Assembly: GCA_903881585.1 (NCBI GenBank)
Contig: CAIRTW010000055.1
Span: 1 to 41,801, forward strand
Direction: 5' to 3'
Source: an uncultured Bacteroidota bacterium
GTDB taxonomy: Bacteria > Bacteroidota > Bacteroidia > Chitinophagales > Chitinophagaceae
Length of the DNA: 41,801 nt
Shown: one piece after another, positions 35,373-41,801 of the stretch
Layout: every line of letters begins with the position of its first letter
Position numbering within the stretch: the stretch's first letter is position 1
Notes under the pieces: model-generated
What the model was told of the DNA's origin: nothing
Seen by the model: only the letters and a program-made list of their open reading frames with translations
The model's database searches: none
Translations under genes and position numbers: made by a program

Positions 35373-36044
35373 ATGGATAAACAAGCCTGGGGAAAACTGC
35401 ATGAAGAACTTACTGGTAAAGGCGTGACGCTGGTGGCGGTATCTAAGAAAAAACCGGCCAGCGATATAAAAGAGCTTTATGACCTGGGGCAGCGGCATTT
35501 TGGTGAAAACTATGTGCAGGAACTGGTGGAAAAACAGGCGGTATTACCTGCGGATATACACTGGCATTACATAGGCCATTTACAGACAAATAAAGTAAAA
35601 GAAATAGCACCTTTTGTCCACCTGATCCACGCAGTGGACAGTTTTAAATTATTGGCGGAGATCAACAAGCAGGCAGTGAAGAACAGCCGCACAATAGATG
35701 TGCTGCTGCAAATGTACATTGCCGATGAGGACACGAAATTCGGGATGGATGAAGGGGAAATAAAAGTGCTGTTGAGCGAGTATGAGGCTCAAAAAGATAC
35801 GTTGACAAATGTTCGCATATGCGGGCTGATGGGCATGTCCACATTTACCGATGACCAGGCCAAGGTGCGGGCAGAGTTTGTAAGGATGCGCACTTTTTTC
35901 AAACAACTCACCGGCACTACATTCGCTGGCCGCCCGGAATTTGCGATATGCTCCATGGGCATGAGCGCCGACTACGAAACAGCAATAGAAGAGGGCAGCA
36001 CTATGGTGCGCATAGGCCGAATGTTATTCGGCAGCCGTGGGTAG
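35373..36044 (+). CDS. YggS/PLPBP-family pyridoxal-phosphate-binding protein
   Basis: A 223-residue alanine-racemase-like TIM barrel without the second domain, a regulator of PLP homeostasis and of amino/keto acid balance rather than an enzyme with known turnover. The PLP-binding Lys is in LVAVSKKKPAS (Lys 25). The next family motif GQRHFGENYVQELVEK follows, then HWHYIGHLQTNKVK, and near the end FAICSMGMSADYETAIEEGS with the phosphate-binding Met-Ser. The length is typical. It starts at the first ATG and ends 12 bases before the convergent MFS gene stop. PLP supply and pantothenate synthesis are both cofactor functions, consistent with its neighbour panB. Confidence 0.93.
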   Translation: MDKQAWGKLHEELTGKGVTLVAVSKKKPASDIKELYDLGQRHFGENYVQELVEKQAVLPADIHWHYIGHLQTNKVKEIAPFVHLIHAVDSFKLLAEINKQAVKNSRTIDVLLQMYIADEDTKFGMDEGEIKVLLSEYEAQKDTLTNVRICGLMGMSTFTDDQAKVRAEFVRMRTFFKQLTGTTFAGRPEFAICSMGMSADYETAIEEGSTMVRIGRMLFGSRG

Positions 36045-36056
36045 GTACAAAATACA

Positions 36057-37271
36057 TCAGCCCGATTTTGCCTCCTGTAGTTGCAGCCACTTAAAGCCAG
36101 CAGCCCCAACCACACTAATACAGCCGATAGTCCACCAAAGAGTAACAAAGCCCAGGCGCTCGGCTATCTGCGACCCTACGAAAGGGCCCAGCACCTGCGC
36201 TATGGACCAGGCGGCTGTATAGAGCCCGGCATACTTCCCCCTGTTATTATGGTCGGTGCGGTTGATCCAAAAAGAGTTCATGAAGGGCATGGACAGCATT
36301 TCTCCTGCGGTGACAATGAAGGTGGAGAGTATGGCCAGCCACTTAGTGCCCGGCACAATGTTGAACACTACAAATGAAAGGCCCACCAGCAATGTGCCCA
36401 TGATAATATAGCGCATATTCTTCCGTCTTGGCTCAAGAGTGAAGACAATAGCCATTTCAAAGAGGGCGATGATAAGCCCATTCAATGCCATGATGCAGCC
36501 GATAAAGAATGGGGTAAGCAATAACTGCTGCTTGAAAAACACCGGTATGGTAGCAAAAAGCTGGAAGAAGCAAAAACCAAAAAGTATAGTAAGAATGATA
36601 AAAACAAAGTACAGCCGGTCTGAAAAAGCGGAGCGTTTCTTTTCTGTTTTCGAACGGTCTTTATGCAAAGGTGTCTGCTTATTTCGAGATGGATGTAATA
36701 CCAGCCGAAGCAATATAGCTGCCCCAATATTGGTAAGGCCGTCTATCCAGAAGAGTAAGTGATAATTTCTTGAAGCAATAAAACCGCCCACGGCGCCGCC
36801 TACGGCCCAGCCAAGATTTATAGACAAACGGTTGAGCGAATAGGAACGAGTGCGGTTCTCTTCTTTGCTGTATTGGGCTATGGCATTGGCATTGGCCGGG
36901 CGAAATGAATCGTTGAGTGTGGCGAGCACAAAAACACAAACACATATAGCCGGATAGTTGCTTAGCTGCCCCAAAAAGATGAACATGATGCCACCGCAAG
37001 TGAGCGCTCCAAGTTGCACATTGTAAAACCCAAACTTATCGGTGAGCTTACCACCTAACATACCTCCGCATATAGCGCCCATGCCAAAAACAGACATCAC
37101 CAGGCCGGCCTTACCAATAGGATAATGTTTGGCCTCGGTAAGGTACAGCGTCATAAATGGCACTACCATAGTGCCTGCCCTGTTTATGAGCATGACGAGG
37201 GATAACCACCAGGTGGCCGGAGATAATCCGCTATAGGCACTGCGATATAGGTTAGTAACTCGTGTTATCAT
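36057..37271 (-). CDS. MFS transporter
   Basis: A 404-residue inner-membrane protein with 12 predicted membrane helices split by a basic cytoplasmic loop (PSRNKQTPLHKDRSKTEKKR) after the sixth. The cytosolic MFS loop motif GGKLTDKFGFYNVQ between TM2 and TM3 matches the family GxxxDRxGRR pattern. TM1 begins LSPATWWLSLVMLINRAGTM. The closest-looking relatives are drug:proton antiporters or MdtH-type exporters, but the substrate and even the direction are not readable. The gene has its own -7 element (37299-37306) and a palindrome at its 5' end, and is separated from the Kai-linked receiver by 83 bases. Confidence 0.9.
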   Translation of the reverse strand: MITRVTNLYRSAYSGLSPATWWLSLVMLINRAGTMVVPFMTLYLTEAKHYPIGKAGLVMSVFGMGAICGGMLGGKLTDKFGFYNVQLGALTCGGIMFIFLGQLSNYPAICVCVFVLATLNDSFRPANANAIAQYSKEENRTRSYSLNRLSINLGWAVGGAVGGFIASRNYHLLFWIDGLTNIGAAILLRLVLHPSRNKQTPLHKDRSKTEKKRSAFSDRLYFVFIILTILFGFCFFQLFATIPVFFKQQLLLTPFFIGCIMALNGLIIALFEMAIVFTLEPRRKNMRYIIMGTLLVGLSFVVFNIVPGTKWLAILSTFIVTAGEMLSMPFMNSFWINRTDHNNRGKYAGLYTAAWSIAQVLGPFVGSQIAERLGFVTLWWTIGCISVVGAAGFKWLQLQEAKSG

Positions 37272-37278
37272 TCAATGA

Positions 37279-37296
37279 ATCCCATTGCACTGGGAT
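37279..37296. promoter_or_regulatory. Palindrome ATCCCA-TTGCAC-TGGGAT at the MFS transcript start
   Basis: Six-base inverted arms lie between the MFS ATG (37271) and the -7 element (37299-37306), covering the predicted start of transcription. It could be an operator or a 5' leader stem-loop. No T-run follows it on the minus strand, so it is not a terminator for the upstream operon. Confidence 0.4.
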
Positions 37297-37298
37297 AA

Positions 37299-37306
37299 CA
37301 AAAATA
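37299..37306 (-). promoter_or_regulatory. -7 promoter element (TATTTTTG) of the MFS gene
   Basis: An exact minus-strand TAnnTTTG match, 27 bases before the MFS ATG. It gives the MFS gene a promoter separate from the Kai operon, in whose direction it lies. Confidence 0.5.
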
Positions 37307-37354
37307 GAAACTTTATGGTCGGCACCTACGAACTGATACAAATGAAATCTAAGA

Positions 37355-37771
37355 TCAGCCCACAATGTGTTCCATGCTGCTTTTTATCTTTTCTATAAAG
37401 GAGTCTATCATAAGGTTATAACTTTCCTTATTCGTGGGCTTCTGATGCACCAGCATAGCGCCAGCGGCGAGGCAGTTGTCTGTAAGGTTCAGGTCAGCGT
37501 AAGTAGAATAGACAAAAACAGGGATGTGCAAGTAACGGGGATTTGATTTTAGTAGTTTCAGCGCCTCCAGGCCATTCATTTTGGGCATGTTTTGATCCAG
37601 CAAAATCATGTCGGGCAAATCACTATCATCTGCCAGCGCATTAAGGAACTCCAATACTTCCAGCCCATTCTCTACACAATTAAGGATCGTGATGTCATCC
37701 CGGTCTTCCAGGAAATAAACAAAAAAGAATTTGTCATCGCTATCATCTTCTGCCAATACTACTTTCATCAT
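37355..37771 (-). CDS. Single-domain response regulator (CheY/Rcp-like), Kai operon
   Basis: A 138-residue receiver domain with no output domain. The phospho-acceptor is Asp59 in MILLDQNMPKMNG; the acidic pair is Asp9-Asp10 in LAEDDSDD; the Thr/Ser position is in VYSTYAD and the conserved Lys is Lys111 in HQKPTNK. The insert between the second helix and the phosphosite and the LLDQNMPKMNG form resemble Rcp1-type receivers that pair with phytochrome-like kinases. It lies 19 bases after the histidine kinase gene and is last in the operon, so it is the likely partner of that kinase. How it acts on cells without DNA-binding output is unclear. Confidence 0.92.
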   Translation of the reverse strand: MMKVVLAEDDSDDKFFFVYFLEDRDDITILNCVENGLEVLEFLNALADDSDLPDMILLDQNMPKMNGLEALKLLKSNPRYLHIPVFVYSTYADLNLTDNCLAAGAMLVHQKPTNKESYNLMIDSFIEKIKSSMEHIVG

Positions 37772-37790
37772 ACACTTAGCCTCAATTTCG

Positions 37791-39074
37791 TTAACGCTGT
37801 GCTACAGGTAAAATAATAATAAACTCAGATCCTACACCCGGCGTGCTGCGCGCAGTTATGAGTCCGTTATGCTTGTCAATGATCTTCTTGGCAACTGCCA
37901 GCCCTATCCCGGTCCCTTCGTACTTATCTTTGGTATTCAGCCGCTCAAACAAAGAAAAAACATTGGTCACATATTTCTGATCAAAGCCAATACCGTTGTC
38001 TTTAATGGAAATACGACAATATTGACCACTGACAAAAGGTTGCGCGTCGATCTCCTTGTCTTTTATTTTAACTGCAGTAATAGAGATATCCGGGGGCACG
38101 TAGTTTTTACTGAATTTCAGTGCGTTACTCAAAATGTTCTGAAAGATCTGCCTCAACTGGCCTTTATTGGCCTCAACAACAAGGAGGGCCTGGAAATGAA
38201 TTTTTGCTCTTTTTTCGCGGATGAGTATTTCATAGTCGTTCATCCAGTCGGTAACAATCTCAGAAAGATCAACCGGTTCGAAATTGTTGTCGTTGGCAGA
38301 AAGCCTGGAATAATTGAGGACGTCAATGATCAGCTGCTTCATGCGATCTGATGACGACAGTATCTTACTTATAAATAATTGCGCACTTTCGGAAAGGTTG
38401 TTTGTTTCCTTATCCCTGAGCAGGCTGGAAAAAACAGCAATTTTCCTCAGTGGTTCCTGCAGATCGTGCGAGGCCACAGACGCAAATTGCAGCAGGTCAT
38501 TATTACTTGCCTCAAGCGCCCGGTTAATTTTTTCGAGCTCTTCGTTTTTATTTTTCAGGTGCCGTTGTGCCTCTTTCTCAGAGGTAAGATCGGTAACGAT
38601 GATACTCAGGGAAAACCCTTCATCCAGTTCAAGGGTAGTCAATGACAACCGCACAGTAGGATGTTTTTTTGCCTTTAACACGACCTCGCCCTTGCAGTCT
38701 TCTTTCCATCCTCGCTCCATTAGCAGCCTGAACTGATTTTTATATCCCAATGAAATGAACTGATCAAAAGATGTACCTACTATCCCCGAGAGCGGAGTGC
38801 TCACCAGGCTGGCAAACTGCGAATTGCAATAAAGAATGATCCCTGATTTATTTAACGTTACCGCGCCTTCATTCATTTTTTCAATAAAAACGCGGTAGGT
38901 CTGATCTGAGCTCTTTAATGTATACAACTGGTGCCCGTTTTCACTTTCAACCACCAATGCATCTATCTGCCCGGTCCTGATAGCTTCAATTGTATCATTG
39001 GCTTCATCTAACTGCCAACGAAGCTCAGCAAGTTGCTTCACTATATCCTCATATGTCAGCGCTATTGCTTCCAT
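37791..39074 (-). CDS. PAS-domain sensor histidine kinase, Kai operon
   Basis: A 427-residue soluble kinase from the ATG at 39074; an in-frame upstream extension to 39140 would overlap the preceding KaiB gene. Order: N-terminal coiled coil (IVKQLAELRWQLDEANDTIE), a short segment ending at QTYRVF, a PAS domain (IEKMNEGAVTLNKSGIILYC onward), a second coiled coil (KNEELEKINRALEASNNDL), the HisKA box VASHDLQEPLRK (phospho-His 203) and the ATPase domain with NILSNALKFSK, IKDNGIGFDQKY and GTGIGLAVAKKII. No membrane helix and no KaiB-like N-terminal domain, unlike SasA. It probably couples the KaiC state to the downstream receiver. It starts 10 bases after kaiB-2. Confidence 0.92.
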   Translation of the reverse strand: MEAIALTYEDIVKQLAELRWQLDEANDTIEAIRTGQIDALVVESENGHQLYTLKSSDQTYRVFIEKMNEGAVTLNKSGIILYCNSQFASLVSTPLSGIVGTSFDQFISLGYKNQFRLLMERGWKEDCKGEVVLKAKKHPTVRLSLTTLELDEGFSLSIIVTDLTSEKEAQRHLKNKNEELEKINRALEASNNDLLQFASVASHDLQEPLRKIAVFSSLLRDKETNNLSESAQLFISKILSSSDRMKQLIIDVLNYSRLSANDNNFEPVDLSEIVTDWMNDYEILIREKRAKIHFQALLVVEANKGQLRQIFQNILSNALKFSKNYVPPDISITAVKIKDKEIDAQPFVSGQYCRISIKDNGIGFDQKYVTNVFSLFERLNTKDKYEGTGIGLAVAKKIIDKHNGLITARSTPGVGSEFIIILPVAQR

Positions 39075-39084
39075 ACATGCTATT

Positions 39085-39411
39085 TTAAATTTCCAGGCCG
39101 AGCCCGGATAAAACTTTCTTAGTATTCGACATATCACCAATCATCCTGCGCTCTGGCAAGGGGTACTTCTTTATCAGCTTAGGCAGTGCGATCAGCCCCT
39201 CGGTTTCCGCAATATCATGTGACTGATAGACATCAATAATTTCCAGTGAATAATCACCCGGAATGTTCGCTTCACAAATATTTTTCAGATTAGTTACTGC
39301 ACGCGAAGAGTTAGGCGATGCGCCGGTGATAAATAAACGAAGTACATATTTACTCTGCTTGATTTGTCCTGATGTTTCCTGCGATCTTCCATTTTTTCTT
39401 CTGTTGCTCAT
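39085..39411 (-). CDS. KaiB-like protein 2 (diverged)
   Basis: 108 residues with a basic, Ser/Gln-rich N-terminal extension (RRKNGRSQETSGQIKQSK) followed by one KaiB domain: YVLRLFITGASPNSSRAVTN, ANIPGDYSLEIIDVYQ, IALPKLIKKYPLPERRMIGDM and a KKVLSGLG end. The pattern LxVxGxxPxSxxAxxN and PxRxxIGDxS are kept, but the PTL of canonical KaiB is PKL and the extension is new. KaiB binds KaiC after switching fold; whether this one does cannot be read. It lies one base after kaiB-1, so the two must be co-translated closely. Probably a later-diverged duplicate with a separate partner. Confidence 0.88.
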   Translation of the reverse strand: MSNRRKNGRSQETSGQIKQSKYVLRLFITGASPNSSRAVTNLKNICEANIPGDYSLEIIDVYQSHDIAETEGLIALPKLIKKYPLPERRMIGDMSNTKKVLSGLGLEI

Positions 39412-39412
39412 T

Positions 39413-39706
39413 TTATTTGTTTACAGGGCGAATATTTAATCCCACCAACACTTTCTCTTCGTTAGACAGATCACCGATGATTTTCCGAATGGGCTCTGGT
39501 ACTTTTCTTACTAATGTGGGGATAGCAAGAATCTGGTCCCCTTCTGCCAATTGAGGCTGCACGAGCAGATCGATTATCTCTATTACATACTTTCCCTTCA
39601 GGTGTTCCTCGCAATACCGTTTGAGATTGGATATAGCTGTCACGGATTTTGTTGTTTTCCCGGCTACATAAAGGCGCAGCTCCCATGTTTGTTCTTCCGT
39701 ATCCAT
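39413..39706 (-). CDS. kaiB: KaiB
   Basis: 97 residues with the canonical KaiB plan: [61 protein letters not shown], and [14 protein letters not shown]. The ends match the cyanobacterial protein (102 residues) very well, including the QLAExDxILAxPTLxxxxPxPxRxIIGDLS string of the fold-switch region. KaiB would bind the phosphorylated KaiC CI ring and, in cyanobacteria, sequester KaiA; no kaiA is present here. Its ATG overlaps the KaiC stop by one base (TAATG), a sign of translational coupling. One of two KaiB genes; this one is the more typical. Confidence 0.95.
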   Translation of the reverse strand: MDTEEQTWELRLYVAGKTTKSVTAISNLKRYCEEHLKGKYVIEIIDLLVQPQLAEGDQILAIPTLVRKVPEPIRKIIGDLSNEEKVLVGLNIRPVNK

Positions 39707-41442
39707 TATTTTGCTTTTTTCCTTTTCTCGGTTGTGTTATTCTTATTGTTCCTGATATTGGTGATCGCTACCCTGTTTTTCTCCATTACCTCATTTCTCA
39801 GATCCTCCTCCACATACGACCTATAAAGCTCGTCTGAAATCGACTCAAACTCTTCCTTAACGCTGGCAATTTTAGCTTCAAGCACTGCCCGCTTCCTTTC
39901 TATTTCCTTATCTTTTCTTCCTACTGCAAAATCGCGCAGCACATTGCCAGCCTGAAGCTTAAGCTGCTCTGCCTCTCTTGCCGAGCCTGTAAGCACACCA
40001 TCCGAGCCCAGGAAAACATCCACAAGGTCGAGACCGAAATCTCTTATAATAAATTCGCGGACCTGGTTAGAGTGTTTCATGCCCCGGGATTTCATAATAT
40101 ACATGCCACGGTTGCGCTCACCGTTTGATTCTATATCCCTTACAAGCAACCATGCGTCCACCAGCGATGAGACGCCCTCATCCGTTTGCTCACTCACAAT
40201 AGTGTTTAACGTCAGCGCGGTGAACATCACCGTGATCTGCTCGGCCTGCGAAAAATCTATCAGCCTGATGAGCATAGATTTTACCTCACTTACAGAGCCA
40301 ACCGTAATAAGGTTTGTGATCGGGTCGAGGATTACTGTCTGCGGCTTAAATTTTTTGATGATCTTATACATCCTCACCAGGTGCATCTCAAGGCCAAATA
40401 ATGTTGGCCGGGACGCGTGAAACTGCAGCAATCCCTTTTTAACATGAGTATCAAGATCGATGCCGATCGATCTCATATTGCGAATGATCTGCTGCGGCGA
40501 TTCTTCAAAAGCAAAGTAGACGCATTTTTCTTTGCGCTGACAGGTCTGATCAGCAAAGAACGCCGCGATACTCGTCTTGCCCGTTCCGGCGGTACCAGAT
40601 ACGAGTATGCTGCTACCCTTAAAAAAGCCTTGTCCACCAAGCATCTCATCCAGGGCGGGAATGCCTGAAGGGAGCCGCTCCGACGAAACATCATGGTCTA
40701 GAAGCAAGGAGGTAACCGGAAGCACAGATATGCCATCAGAATCTATCAAAAACGGATATTCGTTAGTGCCATGCACGGAGCCACGATATTTTACCACCCT
40801 CAAAAATCGCGTAGATATTTTATCGGACACCCGATGCTCGAGTAAAATAACACAATCTGAAACATACTCCTCCAGGCCCTGCCGGGTTAGCAACCCATTG
40901 CCTTTTTCCCCGGTAATTATCGCCGTCACTTTTTTATCTTTCAGCCATTGAAATAGCCTTCTTAGCTCAGATCTGAGAATGGACTCGTTTGACAGGCCGG
41001 AAAAAAGATTCTCAATCGTATCCAATACTACCCTTTTGGCGCCAATGCTTGTGATGGCATGATCGAGCCTGATAAACAGCCCCTCGAGGTCGTACTCACC
41101 CGTCTCTTCGATCTCACTGCGCTCTATATGAATATGGTCTATTTTCAGCATGCCGTCCTGCTGCAATTGCTGCAGCTCGAAACCAAGCGAGGCAACATTC
41201 ATGGCGAGCTCTTCTGATTTTTCTTCAAACGCAACGAATACTCCAGGTTCGTTATATTCCGTGGCGCCCCGCACTATAAATTCGATTGACAGCAATGTCT
41301 TGCCGCATCCCGGCTCGCCACAAACCAGTGTTGGCCTGCCAGCAGGAATGCCACCACCTGTTAACTCATCGAGCCCGGTAATACCTGTCGGTGTTTTTGC
41401 TAAGGTGAATTTTGATAACGATTTGTCTTTTTTTGAAGTCAT
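39706..41442 (-). CDS. kaiC: KaiC two-lobed ATPase/kinase
   Basis: A 578-residue double RecA-like protein, first gene of the operon. [18 protein letters not shown], Walker A GEPGCGKT (42-49), catalytic Glu pair in VAFEE (73-74). [21 protein letters not shown], Walker A GTAGTGKT (283-290), FEE (Glu 313-314). At the position of the S. elongatus phosphosites (Ser431/Thr432, in HISTITD) it has GVSSLVD, so Ser425-Ser426. After about residue 505 it carries a charged helical tail ([30 protein letters not shown]) about 60 residues longer than the 519-residue cyanobacterial protein and without its recognisable KaiA-binding end. Such KaiCs outside cyanobacteria are usually hexameric ATPases; autophosphorylation is plausible, but a true rhythm is not shown. 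Confidence 0.95.
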   Translation of the reverse strand: MTSKKDKSLSKFTLAKTPTGITGLDELTGGGIPAGRPTLVCGEPGCGKTLLSIEFIVRGATEYNEPGVFVAFEEKSEELAMNVASLGFELQQLQQDGMLKIDHIHIERSEIEETGEYDLEGLFIRLDHAITSIGAKRVVLDTIENLFSGLSNESILRSELRRLFQWLKDKKVTAIITGEKGNGLLTRQGLEEYVSDCVILLEHRVSDKISTRFLRVVKYRGSVHGTNEYPFLIDSDGISVLPVTSLLLDHDVSSERLPSGIPALDEMLGGQGFFKGSSILVSGTAGTGKTSIAAFFADQTCQRKEKCVYFAFEESPQQIIRNMRSIGIDLDTHVKKGLLQFHASRPTLFGLEMHLVRMYKIIKKFKPQTVILDPITNLITVGSVSEVKSMLIRLIDFSQAEQITVMFTALTLNTIVSEQTDEGVSSLVDAWLLVRDIESNGERNRGMYIMKSRGMKHSNQVREFIIRDFGLDLVDVFLGSDGVLTGSAREAEQLKLQAGNVLRDFAVGRKDKEIERKRAVLEAKIASVKEEFESISDELYRSYVEEDLRNEVMEKNRVAITNIRNNKNNTTEKRKKAK

Positions 41443-41583
41443 TTACCAGGTAATTTAGTTGCACTTAGTAATCGGCAGGCACGAATTGTTTGCTTATATC
41501 TTTTTAATGTTTTGTAAGCCAATTGTTCATGGTAAATTCTAAGCCGATCCTTTTTTGCTTCAAAAAAATCATGCCAGCCGGAC
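41443..41583. other. Upstream region of kaiC, no clear promoter seen
   Basis: This stretch should contain the Kai operon promoter. No exact minus-strand TAnnTTTG was found near the ATG at 41442. A small self-pairing TTTTTTG-CTT-CAAAAAA lies near 41551-41567. The regulator of the operon is unknown. An alternative sigma factor or a degenerate element would explain the lack of a match. Confidence 0.35.
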
Positions 41584-41609
41584 ATAAAAAAAGGGCCGTT
41601 ACCGGCCCT
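41584..41609 (-). terminator. Rho-independent terminator for a leftward gene beyond the window
   Basis: AGGGCCG (41592-41598), loop TTAC, CGGCCCT (41603-41609). On the minus strand the stem is followed by a T-run (A-run at 41586-41592 on the plus strand). So it ends a transcript coming from the right, which insulates the Kai operon from it. Confidence 0.75.
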
Positions 41610-41762
41610 GAATACTAGAAAATAAAAAAATTAAACTACACCTGCATCGTAGCCTGCTCGCCATGTATGGCATCGTCAAGGCCTCTCGAGTTTGACACCT
41701 TTTGAGCATAACTAATTGATTATCAAGAACGCGTTCCCCTACTGGCTCTCTACAAATAAGCT

Positions 41763-41801
41763 TTAGATATATTTTTCTAATTGACTCTTCGGGATGATGG
41801 G
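41763..41801 (-). CDS. Possible C-terminal end of a leftward gene (partial)
   Basis: On the minus strand, the last frame before the edge reads PIIPKSQLEKYI then TAA (41765-41763). With only 12 codons this could be chance. The terminator at 41584-41609, about 150 bases downstream in that direction, makes a leftward gene here plausible. No family can be named. Confidence 0.2.
   Translation of the reverse strand, partial: PIIPKSQLEKYI

Noticed and set aside
41635-41720. Minus-strand peptide YAQKVSNSRGLDDAIHGEQA ending in a TAG
   Set aside because: It is only about 27 codons long, has no ATG and is closed by a stop upstream, so it cannot be claimed as a gene; it could be a frameshifted tail of a gene beyond the edge.
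1-41801. tRNA, rRNA or CRISPR array
   Set aside because: No cloverleaf with a GTTCRANYC-type arm, rRNA segment or regularly spaced repeat was recognised by eye in the intergenic regions; a dedicated tRNA or CRISPR search could still find a small one.

Overview
The window looks like a chromosomal segment of a Bacteroidota bacterium, most likely of the Chitinophagaceae or a near relative. The evidence is: gene starts lie a short way downstream of the Bacteroidota -7 element TAnnTTTG (many exact matches); there is a carboxypeptidase-regulatory-like/TonB-type outer membrane receptor, tandem HAE1-type RND pumps, secreted proteins with short N-terminal signal peptides ending in AQ, and DUF6364/PIN and Txe-type toxin-antitoxin pairs of the kind common in this phylum. 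I saw no rRNA, tRNA or CRISPR array. The taxonomic call is an inference from gene content, not a measured placement.

Layout, left to right. 1-660: edge of a probable IS4/Tn5-like transposase gene and a repeat-rich intergenic zone. 661-1157: YefM-like/Txe-YoeB-like toxin-antitoxin pair. 1351-2604: metK. 2901-4220: a Gly/Asn/Gln/Ser-rich BON-domain protein gene split by one in-frame TAA. 4294-5235: mdh, convergent with it across a strong bidirectional terminator. 5515-14879: a leftward efflux operon (TolC-like, adaptor, RND pump, second RND pump) in which the first RND gene carries one in-frame TAA. 15005-16134: two small leftward genes, one baeRF-like. 16310-20928: a leftward group of a large secreted BNR/sortilin-like propeller protein and two paralogous LolA-fold-like secreted proteins. 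21059-23784: a secreted hypothetical protein, ispH, and a DUF6364/VapC-type toxin-antitoxin pair. 23809-26232: lon. 26627-28328: tandem paralogous outer-membrane beta-barrel proteins. 28389-28961: a TrmH/SpoU RNA methyltransferase. 29162-33665: TonB-type receptor and Kup potassium transporter. 33786-36044: a small secreted protein, panB and a YggS-type PLP protein. 36057-37271: an MFS transporter. 37355-41442: a tightly packed leftward operon kaiC-kaiB-kaiB-PAS histidine kinase-single-domain response regulator.

How the genes work together. The efflux operon would form a tripartite pump with one outer membrane channel and one adaptor serving two inner membrane RND subunits, but the first RND subunit is interrupted. 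The Kai operon joins a two-lobed KaiC ATPase to two diverged KaiB proteins, a soluble sensor kinase and a CheY-like receiver, with no KaiA and no DNA-binding output. It is the most system-like locus here: a KaiA-less timing or stress-signalling module. Kai homologues outside cyanobacteria are already known, so the novelty lies in the details (Ser-Ser in place of Ser-Thr at the presumed phosphosite, a coiled-coil KaiC tail, two unlike KaiBs), not in its existence.

Intergenic DNA is rich in dispersed palindromic repeats of several families. One two-hairpin family occurs at least twice intact, with a compensatory stem change, and once in an interrupted, degenerate form. Two independent genes, on opposite strands, are each broken by a single TAA in an otherwise open frame. 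This could be recent decay, assembly error or readthrough; TAA is clearly a normal terminator here.
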